Under the pieces are notes generated by a model that saw only the letters and a program-made list of their open reading frames with translations, searched no databases and was not told the DNA's origin. Positions 13,154-25,515 of a stretch of 64,000 bases of DNA are shown one piece after another. The stretch's first letter is position 1. Each line of letters begins with the position of its first letter. The stretch is from NCBI GenBank assembly GCA_032158295.1, contig CM063243.1:10814302-10878301 (forward strand). The letters are read 5' to 3'. The position numbers and the translations under genes are program-made. This stretch comes from Pycnopodia helianthoides. Taxonomy: Eukaryota > Echinodermata > Asteroidea > Forcipulatida > Asteriidae.

Positions 13154-16100
13154 ACGTGAACACCAATTTGATGATTTTCCGCAGGCTGTACGTTGTGTTT
13201 ATTGGGGAAACTAGATGATGGGGATGACAAATTAAGTACTTTCCCTTCAATAATGTAAAAAAAAAAAGATACACTTGAAAAAAATAGCCGAGTAATTTTC
13301 TTCCTGAAACCAAGAGCTCTAGAGTATACTCACTAGACTAACGTATAGTCGTCCCTTTATCATAAGCTTTATTGAAAAGTAGAGGATCGGAATGAATGAA
13401 TGTACTCTTCTGAAAACTCAGTGATACATCATCCCGTTATAAATGATTCAAAAACAGATGACTAAGATGCATTTAATTTCTCTTTAAAAACACGAAGATT
13501 GAAGTTGATGTGCTCCTCCAAACAACAACAACAGACCAGAACAAAACAAACCAAACCAAATCAAAACAAAAACATGATGTACCGTCGACGTACCATCTCT
13601 TTATGATGTTTCTTCAAACATGCTGTTCGTTAGAATACACATGTATGCCTCAACAACAACGAGTGAAGTACATCCCTTTAAAAGTCGGCCCATTGAAGAA
13701 TCTGGCGATATGGTATGCAATTACATCACCTATTAGTTGGACGACCACAATCATTGCCCACAATAATAATGGACTTTCTGAATTTCTTGCTATGATAAAC
13801 CGGCACTGATGCCTCAATATTCATTCGGGAGGGTTTTTATTCATAAGGTATAGTGGCTGTGTTTGTAGAGTGGGGGTGATGGGACGGATTGACTAAGTGA
13901 TTTCACCGCACCATTGTTGTACACAGGCTTTCATTAGATATTCATTACTTCCATCCGCAATAAGAAGAAGGGGAAAAAAATCTGGTTGAGTGCTGGGGAG
14001 GTGGTGGTGTGCATATGGTCGAGTGAGAGAAGCAGATTGTGGTAGACCAGAAGAGAGGAAAAAGAAAAAAGAAGGGGGGAAAAAAACCACTTGCGACAGA
14101 TTGCTCTAAGAGGGGATCACAAAGACGTTCAAATTTCACGGCGCATCCCGGCCTGGCTCGCCTGACCTGTGCCCGCCCCAACGCCATGGCGGCCGCGGCA
14201 AGCACCTCCGAAATTTGAGTCTTCGGTCAACATTTCAACATAGGGAGTAGCTCCATTCGTTGTCTCGTGGACCACTTGATCTTAGCCCCTCGTTTGAGCC
14301 TCACTAATGGGTTGTTAATAACCAATCGTGTCTGGTCACATAGCTCCCCTGCCTTTCTCTCGTTCTCTGTTCCATTTCTCTTCCTCCTTTAATAGGACAA
14401 ACCATACGAGGGGGGAAAGTACAGGTCTAGTCCCCGTAACAAAAGACCCACGCGTGGGTACTCCATCCCCCCACTCACAACTGTCAAGATCACATATTTA
14501 TTTTGCCATAAAAAACTCCTCGCCAAAAGATGAGGAGTGCCAGCTAAAGACGTCGACCCACGGCATCTTGGTGGCATATTGCGGCTTTATAGGATGACCC
14601 AAATATGATATTAATTTTTAATTTGTTCCTCTGCAGGGAAGTCACTCTGCTCTCGTTGTATATCAATTTACATACCCGAAACGTCTATTGTACGTCGGTT
14701 TGTTTGTATAACTAGACACCAGAAGAAAACCATGTGTTCACCATCCACACAAGGTGACAGTGTTGACTCGCGCAGCGTCAGTTAACGAATTAAGTGCCTT
14801 CGTGCAAAACCCTCGTACAAAAGTCATAATATTAATCTACAATTCAAATGTTGAGTTATATTTCCAAGGTTTCTGAATTAACGTAGAAAATAGTTTTTTT
14901 CAGTAACGTTGGATTCTGTGAAAAAAAAAATACCGGGTTTTTTTCACGACCCAGTCGTGAAAATCCCTTTCGTGAAAACATTTCGTTTTATTTCATATTC
15001 ATTAAAATCCAGCGGCACAGAGCTGAATTATGAGAAATTCACAATAGGTAAAATGTGTTTTAAATTCCTACAAAGTAACAGAAAATTTAACAATAAATAA
15101 AAAGAACAGAGACATAAACCGAGATAAAATAACGGCGAGACAAAATAAGTTGCACATCTTAAAAGGAGAAATGTTACATAGGGTTGAAGATTATTAATTG
15201 TCTTCGGTTTGACTATAGTCTTGTCAGCTTAAATTTAATATCTTGCAAGCAACAAAAAGATATTTATCATTTATTATTCATTATTATAATTTTTTTTTTG
15301 GGGGGGGGGTCCAACTAAACTCAGACCTCCGCCAGGATAGGACTTCAGGAATATGTTTTTTTATTTCAAATTATCCATAGAGAAAGAATGTTGTTCTTCT
15401 TTTCTTTTCTTTTTGAAATAAGGATCGCAATAAAGTCACTGAGTCGTGTTAGTTTTTATATAGAGTTCCAAGCTTTGGGTCTGTTTGTGGACGTTGTAAT
15501 TAGCCAATACGTTTTTATTTCAGAAACAAGTGTTTAAATAGTTTGTTTTTAAATGACATGTCGTCCAAAATAATCAATTCACGTGGAATTAGTGAAATGT
15601 CAAGCTTCTGGGTTTCGCGTGGCCGTAAAGCCCTTCACGGTATCAAGAACCCCAAAAGCCTGAATTATTCATAGTTTTTTTGTACATGCAAGTCATAACT
15701 TCATTCAGACATTTCAATTCGGATGGACGTGTGAAGGTGAAAAAGAAAATACTCCGGGAAAAAAAAAGAAAAAAAGAAATAGCTAACGTCACAGCCTTGA
15801 AGAAAATATGATAAGGTCCGTGAATAAACCTATTACATGAGTCATCGAACTTATTCGTCAAACCAGAAATACACATTATATACGAATCTCTCAATTACAC
15901 GGAAGCATGACTTTATGAATAAGGTTGGACTCGTCAATTTGACGACCGACTGTAAAAAAAAAAATTATTCGGCCAAAAAAAATGCACTTACGTGTACTTC
16001 TCGTCTATGAAAACACCAGAGAACATTTGGACGATTCACTGTGGGATACTTATGTATGTGTTGTTGTTTTTTAAGTTTAAAGTAATGTGTGCGAGTTAAA

Positions 16101-17208
16101 ACACTGCAGCTATAGAGTTTAAAGCCTAGTGTTCGAGTTGAGGTATGGTCTTTAATGAGCCCGGGCTTGCAGAGTATACGGCAGGCCTGGCTCTTCACCA
16201 TGATGGCTTTGCCCGGGGCCTTGCGAGCGGCCCCGTTCTGGGCTAGAGCAGTGGAGAGCCATCCAGTCACAGTGTGCCGTGCTGTGTCCGCTGATCGTTT
16301 CCCTTCCCTTACCCATGGCCTGGGGTGTCTTCCAAAAGGTCCATCAAATCCTCACCACAATGGGGGAGGGGGGTGGGTTAGATCACCTTTAAAAGGGTGG
16401 GCGTGTGAGTGGTGGCCCGTGGTGCATATAATACCATAAAGCTTGTGAGCAGTAGCCGGGTGTACGGCTGAGTACCGCCTGGGCTGTCAGTTTTAATTCA
16501 ACCCGGAACCTATCAGTGTTTCGGGCGCTTTTTTGTCAATCAACCTCAACACGCGCAGAAACTTCTCTTCCTAATTTTAACATATATATATAAAAAAAAA
16601 AGGAAATCACAGGAAACCATGTATAAATTATCTGATCGCAAAGGAATCGTTTAAGGATGTGATGAAGGTGAGGTAAATCTATTACACACTTTCAGCTAAC
16701 TTTGCTATATCAGTCCTTCGAAGCATAAGGACACTATCGGTTATAATTAAAGATCAGTATCTGAAATGTGACCCAACATATATGTATATATAAATTACAA
16801 ACATGTGAAAGTTTAAGCCCAATTCGGTCATCGGAGTCAAGAGAAAATAGTGATTTGTATTTTGCTGTTTTCAAAACTGATTGTTTTATTTATTTCAAAA
16901 ACAAAACAAAAAACTAAAGCAATTCAGGCAAAACATTCAGAGGGAAGTTTTCTCACGTTGACCATCTTTAAACCGTGTAAGTTGCGTGTAAATCTGTGTA
17001 CAGTTCTATTCAATCTTTCTAATGCCGCGCACACCCTTTAAAATGTGCGCGTGGATTCAAGTCAATGCATAATTGTTAATTTTCAAAAAAAGTAAACATT
17101 TATTTGTGTTTTAAATGACACATCAAATGTGGGCATCAGTATACTGGCACTTACTCCCAAAATACTCATCCCGCAAAAAATTGTTCAGGAAGTCGTTGTA
17201 AGCAATTC
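13154..17208. other. Non-coding stretch
   Basis: No recognisable exon is present. Notable contents are a GC-rich patch around 14120-14210 that includes a GCCATGGCGGCCGCGG motif, a T/G run near 15291-15310, a GC-rich block at 16141-16330 open in frame on both strands, and a degenerate MITE at 16718-17042. The ORFs at 13510-13809 and 16155-16439 resemble no known family. Confidence 0.45.
16718..17042 (-). mobile_element. Degenerate relative of the TTAA MITEs
   Basis: Read on the minus strand, this shares blocks with the copy at 40953-41293. It has a GTGTAAATCTGTG-type block near 16987, a block ending GAGAAAATAGTG near 16840-16852, and the CACAGGTTTG-type region in decayed form. Its ends are eroded and no TTAA pair is secure. 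Confidence 0.5.
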
Positions 17209-17597
17209 AACATTACAGAATTGGTAAGAAATAAACTTGTAAAAATATACTTTTGATCACAGATTTAAATAAAACTTACACGGTCTAATGATGATGATAG
17301 TAGAAAACATCCCTTGAAATATTCCTGTCTGAAATGCCATATTTGATGAGAAATGAATAAACTAATTTTCCGATTGGGGTTTATCGCTCAGTGAGCGTTT
17401 TATTCATTTGTTGAATCTATATGATTTCATGCAAATGTGTAATCGTTTTTTTTCCACTTTTTTCTCGTGACCCAGATGGCCGATCGATCTCAAACTTCTA
17501 CAGGTTGTCAGTTTATGTATACGGTGGATCACATAAAGTGCTTACACTGCCAGCAACTGTTTTGTTAGCAAAAACCAATTCTGTAATGTTCCTTTAA
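17209..17597 (-). mobile_element. TTAA MITE, family 2, inverted copy
   Basis: This is nearly the reverse complement of 12504-12895. The GAGCG palindrome centre lies near 17388-17400, and the right side ends in ATTCTGTAATGTTCCTTTAA. The left terminus has decayed: it reads AACATTACAGAATTGG without an intact TTAAAGG. Confidence 0.85.
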
Positions 17598-20500
17598 GTT
17601 GAATATTGCTTCAATTTCCCCTCATGTTGCCAGAAATGATCAGTATGTAGCCGGCATATGTCATTGCAAAATGAAGGGACCTCTGAAAATGAGGAAAAAT
17701 AATTCGCCCCTCAAAACCCAAATCGTAAAGATTAGTCCCGCTGATTGAGGTGAACCACTGACTGGTTGACGTACTGGCATTGTGGCTCGTTTCACGCCCT
17801 ATCGGATTGTTATTTACCCGGGTAATAATCACAAGGATTCCCCGTCTTTGATGACAAATGTGAAACGGTTGGCCGCCAGAGCCCGCCACAGGAAGTTCTT
17901 GAATTCCTAGCATGTTAAAGCATACAGTATCAAAAAACAGGATCGAATATTGTTTGGTTTGGTTTGCTTGGCTTTTACTTTTCTTTCTTTTTTCATTCAG
18001 CTGAAAATAAGTGCTCTTTCAGCTTTCGTGAAAACATTATCTCTGCTATCATTTTTTTGCATTTGATCATTGCATAAGTTCTTACGTAGTAACGGCGTAA
18101 TCAAAATATTCTAAATATAAGCTTTTAAGCTTGTATACGAATAATTACTATACAATACGAAATTGGGAAGTAATGTTCATTTCTTAAACATAAAAACATT
18201 ACCAAGAATCAAAGCTCCATAAATAGGCCTACAGATTCTTCTTTTTAGTCGGATAGTATAACATAATGACAATACAACAAAATGAGGGTCTCTGAGCGGT
18301 GATTTGTGTATGTAAATGCCACAGTTCTCACTATGCTAAGTATATTTCTGTCTTTACTCATGTCATTTTTTTGTGGTCTGTCATAATTCAAATTCAAATT
18401 TCGACGATATCTTTGGGTCCAAATTTTCCTTTGTTGCGTTATTTCCCCTCCCCCACTCTCTTTCCAAACGCCCATCTTTTCCTCGCCCCCACCCCCCCCC
18501 CTTCTACCCCCAAACCCACTCTCTCCACTTGTTCTGTATTCTCTTGTCAGATCACTTTACTGTCATTTCAATTCCAAAGCTCCGAGTTCAGTGATGTTTG
18601 GTATCCCATGCTACGGTCATTGATATGTGTAGAAAGTGAACTGGGTAAACAAGCTTTTGCCTCGCTTCCTACACCAGATACCCCCCTGCATTCATCCCAT
18701 CGTCTGGGCCAGGCTGTACGACACGTGGCCTGATGGCGTAATAATGACACCTAACAAGCACGGGCCAGCTTTGCTTTGAGCTCACAAATTGGTCTTTACA
18801 TTGATCAATATTTACACTAACCGATAATTACGGGTAATAAATTTCGATTTACACGTGCGTGTGTGTGTGTGTGGTGTGTATGCGACTCGCCCGTATACCG
18901 GGGCATGCGAAAACCATATGCGGCGTCACGAGCCGTGTTTGACACCCTTCGCCGTGATAGTGCGCCCCGGCGCTTCGTCATGCAATCGTCACACACTGCT
19001 GTACTGGTATTCAAGTGCGCTAACTGAAAGTTGAACCATATTTCTACATAAGTAGGCTATTGACGAAGCATACTGCAAACTATAAACCGGACAATGTCGG
19101 GCAGAATGGGAAACCAGAGTGCGATGATGGCTGGCGCAGTGATTTCTGCAGAGCGAAACATATGGGCACAATCCCAGTGTTTGGTGAAGGTCCCCCCATT
19201 AGCCACCGGGGTACACATTCGCCATGGGTGATCGTCAAACCCGCCAGAAATACCAATTATATCGTGTATTGGATGTCCAACTAAGACAAGAACAAATAAG
19301 CCAGCGATGATCAATTATTCTTGAAACACGTCCATGTTTATTTCTGTTGCCCGTTGGTGCTACAGTTTGCTTTCGCGGAGGTCTCACTGAAGTGTAAATA
19401 CAGAGTCAGTACCGACCAACACGCGGGACGTTCGGTATTATTATGATCCCTCCATGGGCCTGGTGACTATATATGACCGGTGTATACATTAATCACCGTC
19501 CAGTGTCACAGGGGTGACACTTTAGGAAACATTTCGTTACGTTATTGATTTTAAGGCATCAGTTGCAATTTGAGAAAACATTGATATACACGAATGTGTA
19601 CTGTAGCTCAAGTTGCCACACCACACACACACAATACGAATACGAGTAGGTGGACGGTGTGGTTCTGTAGTAGTTGCGGAGCGCGACAACCCCAACATTT
19701 GAAACTAACTTAACGTTTCCGATTTAAGCACGTAAGAGCCAGACAGTCTGCATTGTTTATATATCTCTGTCAGACATGTTTCTTTTTTAAAAGAATGTTA
19801 AGTGTACCGATACTCCACGCGGATCGTTTTTCAGATGGGGGGGGGGGGGGGTAAGACAAAATGAAGGAAAACACGCCTTGCAGAAGATACAAAAACCTGG
19901 GCCTAGATGCAAAACCATGGGCCTCGAATCTAAATCGCTCTTTCAACAAGGCCTTCTAAGAAGGATAATATTCTGGTTGAATGAAATGGGGCCAGTAGAA
20001 AAAGCATTCGTGCAATTCGAATGTTTACACCGAGAGCCTCCCAGCCGTTGAACACTTGTCGTTCGTGTCGACTTTATAGACAATATGCTGAATCGCAAGA
20101 TTGTGTTGGCGAAATATTTCCGCATTCTGATTAAGGTGGGGGGGGGTTGTCTTGAATGGCGCGCGCGTGTGCCCCGCCGTTAAGCAGATTAAAACAACTG
20201 TTAGAATGACATTTGTTATTCTTCATCTTTAAGGAGCCCTTAGAAAAACATACGTTGTGAGGTGACAACGGCAGAACAGTTTGTAATACAAAAACAATCT
20301 TAATGTGTCAATAATGAGGGAAAAGGTGTCTTTGATTATCAAGGAAGGAAAAGACCTTCAGCATTTTGAATATACTCGTTTCCTCTGCCATTCAAATGAG
20401 TGTGACTAAAAACCGAGGCTCAAAGAGCAAAAATAGTCTGGCCCATTTGCATATGATAAAATTCAGTATTCGTTATTACCGATGCACACAGGGAACACAA

Positions 20501-20600
20501 CACCAATGGTTGGCAGCATCTTTAAAGCTCTTCGAGAATTGTGACAAACGATGGCCTTCAAGGGAGTCTAAAATAAGTGTACTCGGTATTTATGCTGAAT
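17598..20600. other. Non-coding stretch
   Basis: No recognisable exon is present. It includes a C-rich pyrimidine tract at 18440-18530, a GT run near 18855-18880, an uninterrupted G-run at about 19838-19851 and another near 20136-20146. The 144-codon ORF at 18299-18733 overlaps the pyrimidine tract and is not supported. Confidence 0.45.
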
Positions 20601-20949
20601 TTAAAGGCACTGGACACTATTGGTGATTACTCAAAATAATTGTTAGCATAAAAACTTACTTGGTAACGAGCAATGGAGAGCTGTTGATAGTATAAAAACA
20701 TTGTGAGAAACTGCTCCCTCTAATTTATTTGAATTGATTTTGAGACCTCACGCGTGATGTCTCAAATCAAGCATCTGAAAGCACACAACTTCGTGTGACA
20801 AGGGTGTTTTTTCTTCCATTATTATCTCGCAACTTCGACGACCAATTGAGTTAAAGTTTCAACAGGTTTGTTATTTTGTGCATATGTTGAGATACACCAA
20901 GTGAGAAGACTGGTCTTTGACAATTACCAAAGGTGTCCAGTGTCTTTAA
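20601..20949 (+). mobile_element. TTAA-flanked MITE, family 1, near full-length copy
   Basis: It opens with TTAAAGGCACTGGACACTAT and closes with the inverted GTGTCCAGTGTCTTTAA, with TTAA at both ends. The central palindrome (CCTCACGCGTGATG) carries one change. It is non-coding. The copy at 32609-32996 is its reverse complement and is about 40 bp longer. Confidence 0.85.
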
Positions 20950-22777
20950 AGCCGCTCTTTCAAGTCAACATTGATTCTCCTGAAGAGTTAGTCTGATAAA
21001 TAAGTTATCTACAACCATGAGAGACAAAACATACTGACGGTCTGTTCTACATGGAAACACACAAAGATAATCGATTTACTTTCGCTCAACAAACTTCCCT
21101 CCTAAACACACTGCCTCTGCAGCACTCACCCCCGATACCTCTGCCACACCTATGATCTGGCTCTATGGTTTATACACCTTCACATTATAATTTCCACCAA
21201 AATATGTTATTTAATCAAAACATGTTTTGCTAGTGATGATCCGCTTGCTCGGTTCACGTCCATTACAGACGGCTGTGGGTGAGCAAACTTGCCATGTCCG
21301 CGCTGCCGACGTCTATCAACGCGTTCGACCAGCTCGGCGACGGACCTGCCCAGGCCAGGCAGGCATTTTTGACGGTTGTAGTAGTATAGCAATTCATGAA
21401 CAAATAAATAAATCTCAAGTCACTTGAAAAAAAGAGACAACTTTCCCAGTCAGCTTAAAGGTGCAGTAGGCCTACGCCATTGGTTTTAGAAGCCTGCAAA
21501 CGCAATCACAGCCTATCAGTTTAAATCAAGCGCAGAGCCCTATCAGGAACGCTCTTTCTCTTTAAAATTTTCTAAATTATAGACAAAATGGCCAACAATT
21601 AACTTAGATCTGCGTACGCGTTGTAGCGCTGGCATGAAGGGGCGGCAAATTATTCAGTTTTTACGAACATCTCATCATTTTTTTCTCAAATGTAGAACTT
21701 TGTATGTTCAATGGCAAATGTTTCAGACCCAAGAAAACGTTTTTGACAATAATATGCCCAGCTTCGATTCGTGAAATATGCATGATGGTGCCAGAGGTTT
21801 TTTTTTTTTTTAAGTTAATGGAAAATCGCTCGACGCCACCGAGGACACACAGCCTCCCTGAGTAAACGGTGCGGTAACCGCCTCTCCAGGTATCGCTGGG
21901 TGAAAACGTTTACCTCAAACTGACAATCAATTCTTGGTTCGTCACCTCAACGGCCGCTCGTCACAGCTGTGTGGATTTTGACAACGATTTGCAAATAAAC
22001 ACGTCGCCAAACCGTGCAGAAGTTTTTCCTTTTAGTTCGTTTGGGCCACCTCGTGCTGTTTTCGTTGAGGGGCAGCGAGAGGGAATGATACGGGGACGGC
22101 TTCTCAGTTCGGCTTGACAGTTAGGGCGGACAGTTTGAGAGGGGAGAAGTCGCTATTAACAACTTGTCAGAAATACCCGTGTTTATACTCACAATCATAA
22201 CACAATCAAATGACTGAAGTCACGATCTAAGGATGCTCAATGTATCTTACTCAAAGATGTAACTTTTACTTAACGTCAACTGTCATTGCCTCATTCAAAT
22301 AAACTGTTCAAATTGATGATTATTGTATAAGAGCTCAACAAGTAATACAGCTTTTGTTTGGTCAAGGTTTATGTACCTTGGGTATGTGAGGAATTCACCC
22401 ATCTTGCTGAAATATTTATTCTTTTCTTATTACGGTACATTTCTTCTTCTTTTTTCCTTTTTTAAATTAAAAAAAAAACTTTTGCCCTTCCCTGGACGGC
22501 CTCTGTTCAGATACTACTGAATTTAAAAATTAAAAATACTATTGAATAACAAATTGTTCACTTCATTTTCCATCTGGTCACAAAACCTTTACTTAAAGGT
22601 GTATGCTTGAAGTTTGACGGTCAACGTCAAACTCGGATCAACCTGATGGGGCGCTCACCGAAAGAGGGCGCTACGGGTGTAACCGGCATTGTGTGTAACC
22701 CCTTTTAAGTGGAACGGAATACCAATGAAATTGCGATTTAAACTGAACTTTTTCCTTTTTTCCCTTCCCTCCGACAG
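20950..22777. other. Sequence just upstream of the first recognised Pax1/9 exon
   Basis: This is probably intron, because the exon at 22778 begins in mid-codon after a clear acceptor. No paired-domain coding sequence is seen. The block at about 21835-22170 is GC-richer and less repetitive than its surroundings, and could be a cis-regulatory element. The acceptor's pyrimidine tract occupies about 22749-22775. Confidence 0.5.
21992..22001 (-). promoter_or_regulatory. Possible forkhead (FoxA-like) binding site
   Basis: CAAATAAACA is the complement of TGTTTATTTG, which fits the forkhead consensus TGTTTRY. It lies within a GC-richer block about 780 bp upstream of the Pax1/9 exon. Ten-base matches are common by chance, so this is only a candidate. 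Confidence 0.2.
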
Positions 22778-22962
22778 GGCCGTTTCCGACGGGACTCTAC
22801 GCCACCTCGGCCACTGAGAACACAGCCCTGGCGCATGCGCACTCAGTGTCTCTTGCGGACTTCACCAGGCAAAGCATGCAGGGAAGTTGTGGGTTGAAGG
22901 ATGTCATGTCAGCCACTTCATCCGGGAACCTTCACCAACATCGATTAGATGGCAAGCGAATG
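22778..22962 (+). CDS. pax1/9: Pax1/9 internal exon (after the paired domain)
   Basis: Pax1/9 proteins are paired-domain transcription factors of the pharyngeal endoderm and, in vertebrates, the sclerotome. This exon starts after a strong acceptor (pyrimidine tract then CGACAG) with two bases that complete a split codon. It then reads 61 codons, from PFPTGLYATSATENTALAHA through HSVSLADFTRQSMQG to DGKRM, and ends at a consensus donor ATG|GTGAGT. The exit phase is 0 and joins in frame with 25082. Low-complexity Ser/Thr/Ala/His content fits the region between the paired domain and the C-terminal tail. HSV could be the remnant of the family octapeptide (HSVTDILG in vertebrates), but the rest does not match. 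Assignment rests mainly on the next exon. Confidence 0.62.
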
Positions 22963-23289
22963 GTGAGTTGGGGTCCCCCCCCCCCATTTGTACTACGCTC
23001 CACCCATATAGGGAAATCATTTTGCATTGCCATCATGTATACCGAAAATAAGAGATACGACTAGATTGTATACAGAGAAAATGCCTTATACATCTTTACT
23101 GAAATAGAACCCACTCAAAAGGTCTAAACGATATCTGAAAACACTCGAGAACAGAAATTCTGACATTTCGGATGTCTGTAAATATTTAAATTGCACAATT
23201 ATTGTTTACATTCCTCCACGAGCGGGGTCTCCCCTTTCGGGGTTAATTAAACTCTTCCTGCGTTTAAAGTGGACAGAGAGAGACGAGAG

Positions 23290-23290
<1 letters not shown>

Positions 23291-23355
<65 letters not shown>

Positions 23356-23356
23356 G
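23291..23356 (+). repeat. (GA)n microsatellite
   Basis: Roughly 60 bp of almost pure GA dinucleotide, preceded by imperfect GA-rich sequence from 23271. It lies inside the Pax1/9 intron and may be length-variable. Confidence 0.95.
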
Positions 23357-24371
23357 CAACCCTTTCCTCATTGTAAAACCTCAAACACCGACACCATTAC
23401 GACGAAATGTCATCTCAAGAAATGGCGAATTCATGTAAGCAAACCGTCACACTCGGTGCACTTTCCCAACTTTCCTTCCCCGCCGATGGACCAATTCCCA
23501 GAGGGCCTTGGAAGTGTCAGTACCACCGTAACACCTGATTCCAACACAACCGAACAAACCAATTCGAAAACCGGTGTACTATTAAAGTTGAATATTGTGT
23601 AAAGATCTGTAACCAGTTGAATCGGGATTCGTATAAAACGATTCATTATTCGGCAAGTGACAGGGGAGTGAATTAAGTAGAGTATTGGGTTTAGCTTTTT
23701 ATACCTCTCGCTATGTTCTGAGTTGTGTACTTGTACATTCCTCCCCGGCTGTGGAGCATCGTATCATGTTCACGGGTTTATACGGGTCATCTGTCAACGG
23801 GTCGAGTTTAACAACAGGAATTATGTTTAGATTTCAGAAATATTTGCAGTGACAAAAAAAAATTAACAGAGTATAGTAATGGAATCGAAATGCCCGTTAA
23901 AGCCGCCTCTGTCATCTAGGGTAGTTCATTCTGAAGCAAGCATTGCTTTTTTTTTTCTTCCCCTGTTCTCATGACCCTAAATTGGGACAGGTTTTTTTGT
24001 TTTCTGGGTCGAACATAAATCTAGTTCTGCTGATTGCTGGTGGCACGGATTGTCTAACAGTGAACAAGGGACACTTTGTGTATAGTCTACCTATGAAATA
24101 GTTTTTCTCAGGGCGACAGCTCTAATGGTCTGTATGTCTTCATAGATGAGGAAAGCAGTGATTTGGTTTCTGGACCAACAACCGTCGTTTCCAACCATGT
24201 ATACATGATGCTTACCAATCTTTAAAGTCATGAAAAAAAACCAAATCCTTCATAATGCATTACAAGATACTACCACACGGTCAAAACGTTTGTGTTGAGT
24301 TAATACCCAAGAGTTTCCGTATACTACACCTCAATACTGTATTGGTGTCTTTGGCAGTTACTGCGCTAGAA

Positions 24372-24575
24372 AGACTTCCGGGTCAGAATCAAACCTATAG
24401 ATCCAGGTACTGTGGGGGTCAAAATTACCCAGGAATGGGTGAAATTACCCAGAATCCGGGTTAAAAATCCCATTTTTAAAACCACTTCCCGGGTCAGCCT
24501 GACCCGAAGATGGGTCATTCCCCACTGCGACCCGGAATCCGGGTGAATTCTGACCGGAAGTTTTGTAGAGTGTGG
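24372..24575 (+). repeat. GACCCGG-type inverted-end element, copy 2
   Basis: It starts with GACTTCCGGGTCAGAATCAA and ends with GTGAATTCTGACCGGAAGT followed by TTTGTAGAGTGTG. The termini are inverted repeats. It is shorter than copy 1, lacks its middle block, and lies in the Pax1/9 intron. Confidence 0.75.
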
Positions 24576-25081
24576 TCATACCGCCATACCGGTTTAGATT
24601 TTTATATTATTCCATACATTTTGTAAACACACAACCCACACAAGCTGGCACTAATCTGGCAACCTAAGGCATGTAAAACGATTCGCAGGGTGCTATTGCA
24701 CCTCTCCTATAGGCGGCATAATTGTTACTGAACTAATTTGCCTCACGAACAGGAACATTTTAAAAGTTTAATCAAAATGAAAACATAATCTAGGCCTACT
24801 CCAAGAACTCAAGCCATCTTTAATTTCCCATAAAATGCATGCCACCACTGCGATGCCTTTCTACTGGTACGGTATCGTGATATTTTCAACATTTATTATA
24901 AAAGATAACATACTATAAATATTGTGTTATATGTTGTTCACTTTTCTGTCAGGGACCAACTTTGTTGACACTATATAGTTTTTGAGTCCGTCCTGCAATG
25001 TGTCAAATGCATAATAATCAACAGTATTACTAAAGTTTTCCCCAATATCACAACTATTGTCCACTATTTTTCTGCCATCAG

Positions 25082-25387
25082 TCCCTGCAAGACGGCACGA
25101 CAGCCTCGGTGAGCAACTTCATGGTCGCCTCGCCTCCGTCCTTAACGGCATACCCGCATCACGCGGCGTCTGCCTACGTACCGGCCTACGGCACCACGGC
25201 CATGCCGAGCGGTCTCTCCCATCCCATCTGGCCGCCGAACGGAGCGATGAACTGCGCTGGGGATGCTGCGACCGCGCTGGAAAGCAGTAATGTGCTACGG
25301 CCATCACCGCTGGCGTACAAGTCCGTATTATCGGGTACTTCATGCAATTCCAGTACTGGTGAGTACTGTGTTTCTAACTCGTTATAA
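25082..25387 (+). CDS. pax1/9: Pax1/9 C-terminal exon
   Basis: It begins after TCTGCCATCAG in phase 0 and reads 101 codons to TAA at 25385-25387. Motifs that align with the human PAX9/PAX1 tail, as I recall it, are SVSNFMVASPPSLTAYP (PAX9 has AVGSFVSASS..PYP), then YVPAYG, then HPIWPPNG (PAX9 WQHAGG), then PSPLAYKSVLSG (PAX9 PASLAFKGM). This tail acts as the transcriptional regulatory region. A strong donor (ACTG|GTGAGT at 25358/25359) lies ten codons before the stop. Reading through adds EYCVSNSL and ends, whereas splicing would replace those residues from an exon I could not find. A possible poly(A) signal AATAAA occurs at 26049-26054. A repeat fragment begins 18 bp after the stop. Confidence 0.8.
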   Translation, partial: SLQDGTTASVSNFMVASPPSLTAYPHHAASAYVPAYGTTAMPSGLSHPIWPPNGAMNCAGDAATALESSNVLRPSPLAYKSVLSGTSCNSSTGEYCVSNSL

Positions 25388-25404
25388 AAGACTAATATTA
25401 TTGA

Positions 25405-25515
25405 TTAGTTTCAGTCTGAATGCTTATCATGTTTCTAAACAAGAGCAACGATCTCCCAGAGAAACAAAATTTCCTCTCGAAATACTGTCACAGTCGAGAA
25501 AACAGCATTTGAAGA
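25405..25515 (+). repeat. Diverged member of dispersed repeat family R
   Basis: The blocks AGTTTCAGTCTGAATGCTTAT and TCTCGAAATACTGTCACAGTC parallel 40515-40625 and 53515-53620. It lies in the likely 3' UTR or alternative intron of Pax1/9. Confidence 0.45.

Larger units (their letters stand above)
22963..25081 (+). other. pax1/9: Pax1/9 intron
   Basis: About 2.1 kb between GTGAGT and TCTGCCATCAG. It holds a long GA microsatellite and one GACCCGG-type element (both listed separately). No additional exon is seen. Confidence 0.6.

Noticed and set aside
18299..18733. 144-codon plus-strand ORF
   Set aside because: Runs through a C/T-rich tract; shadow of low complexity.
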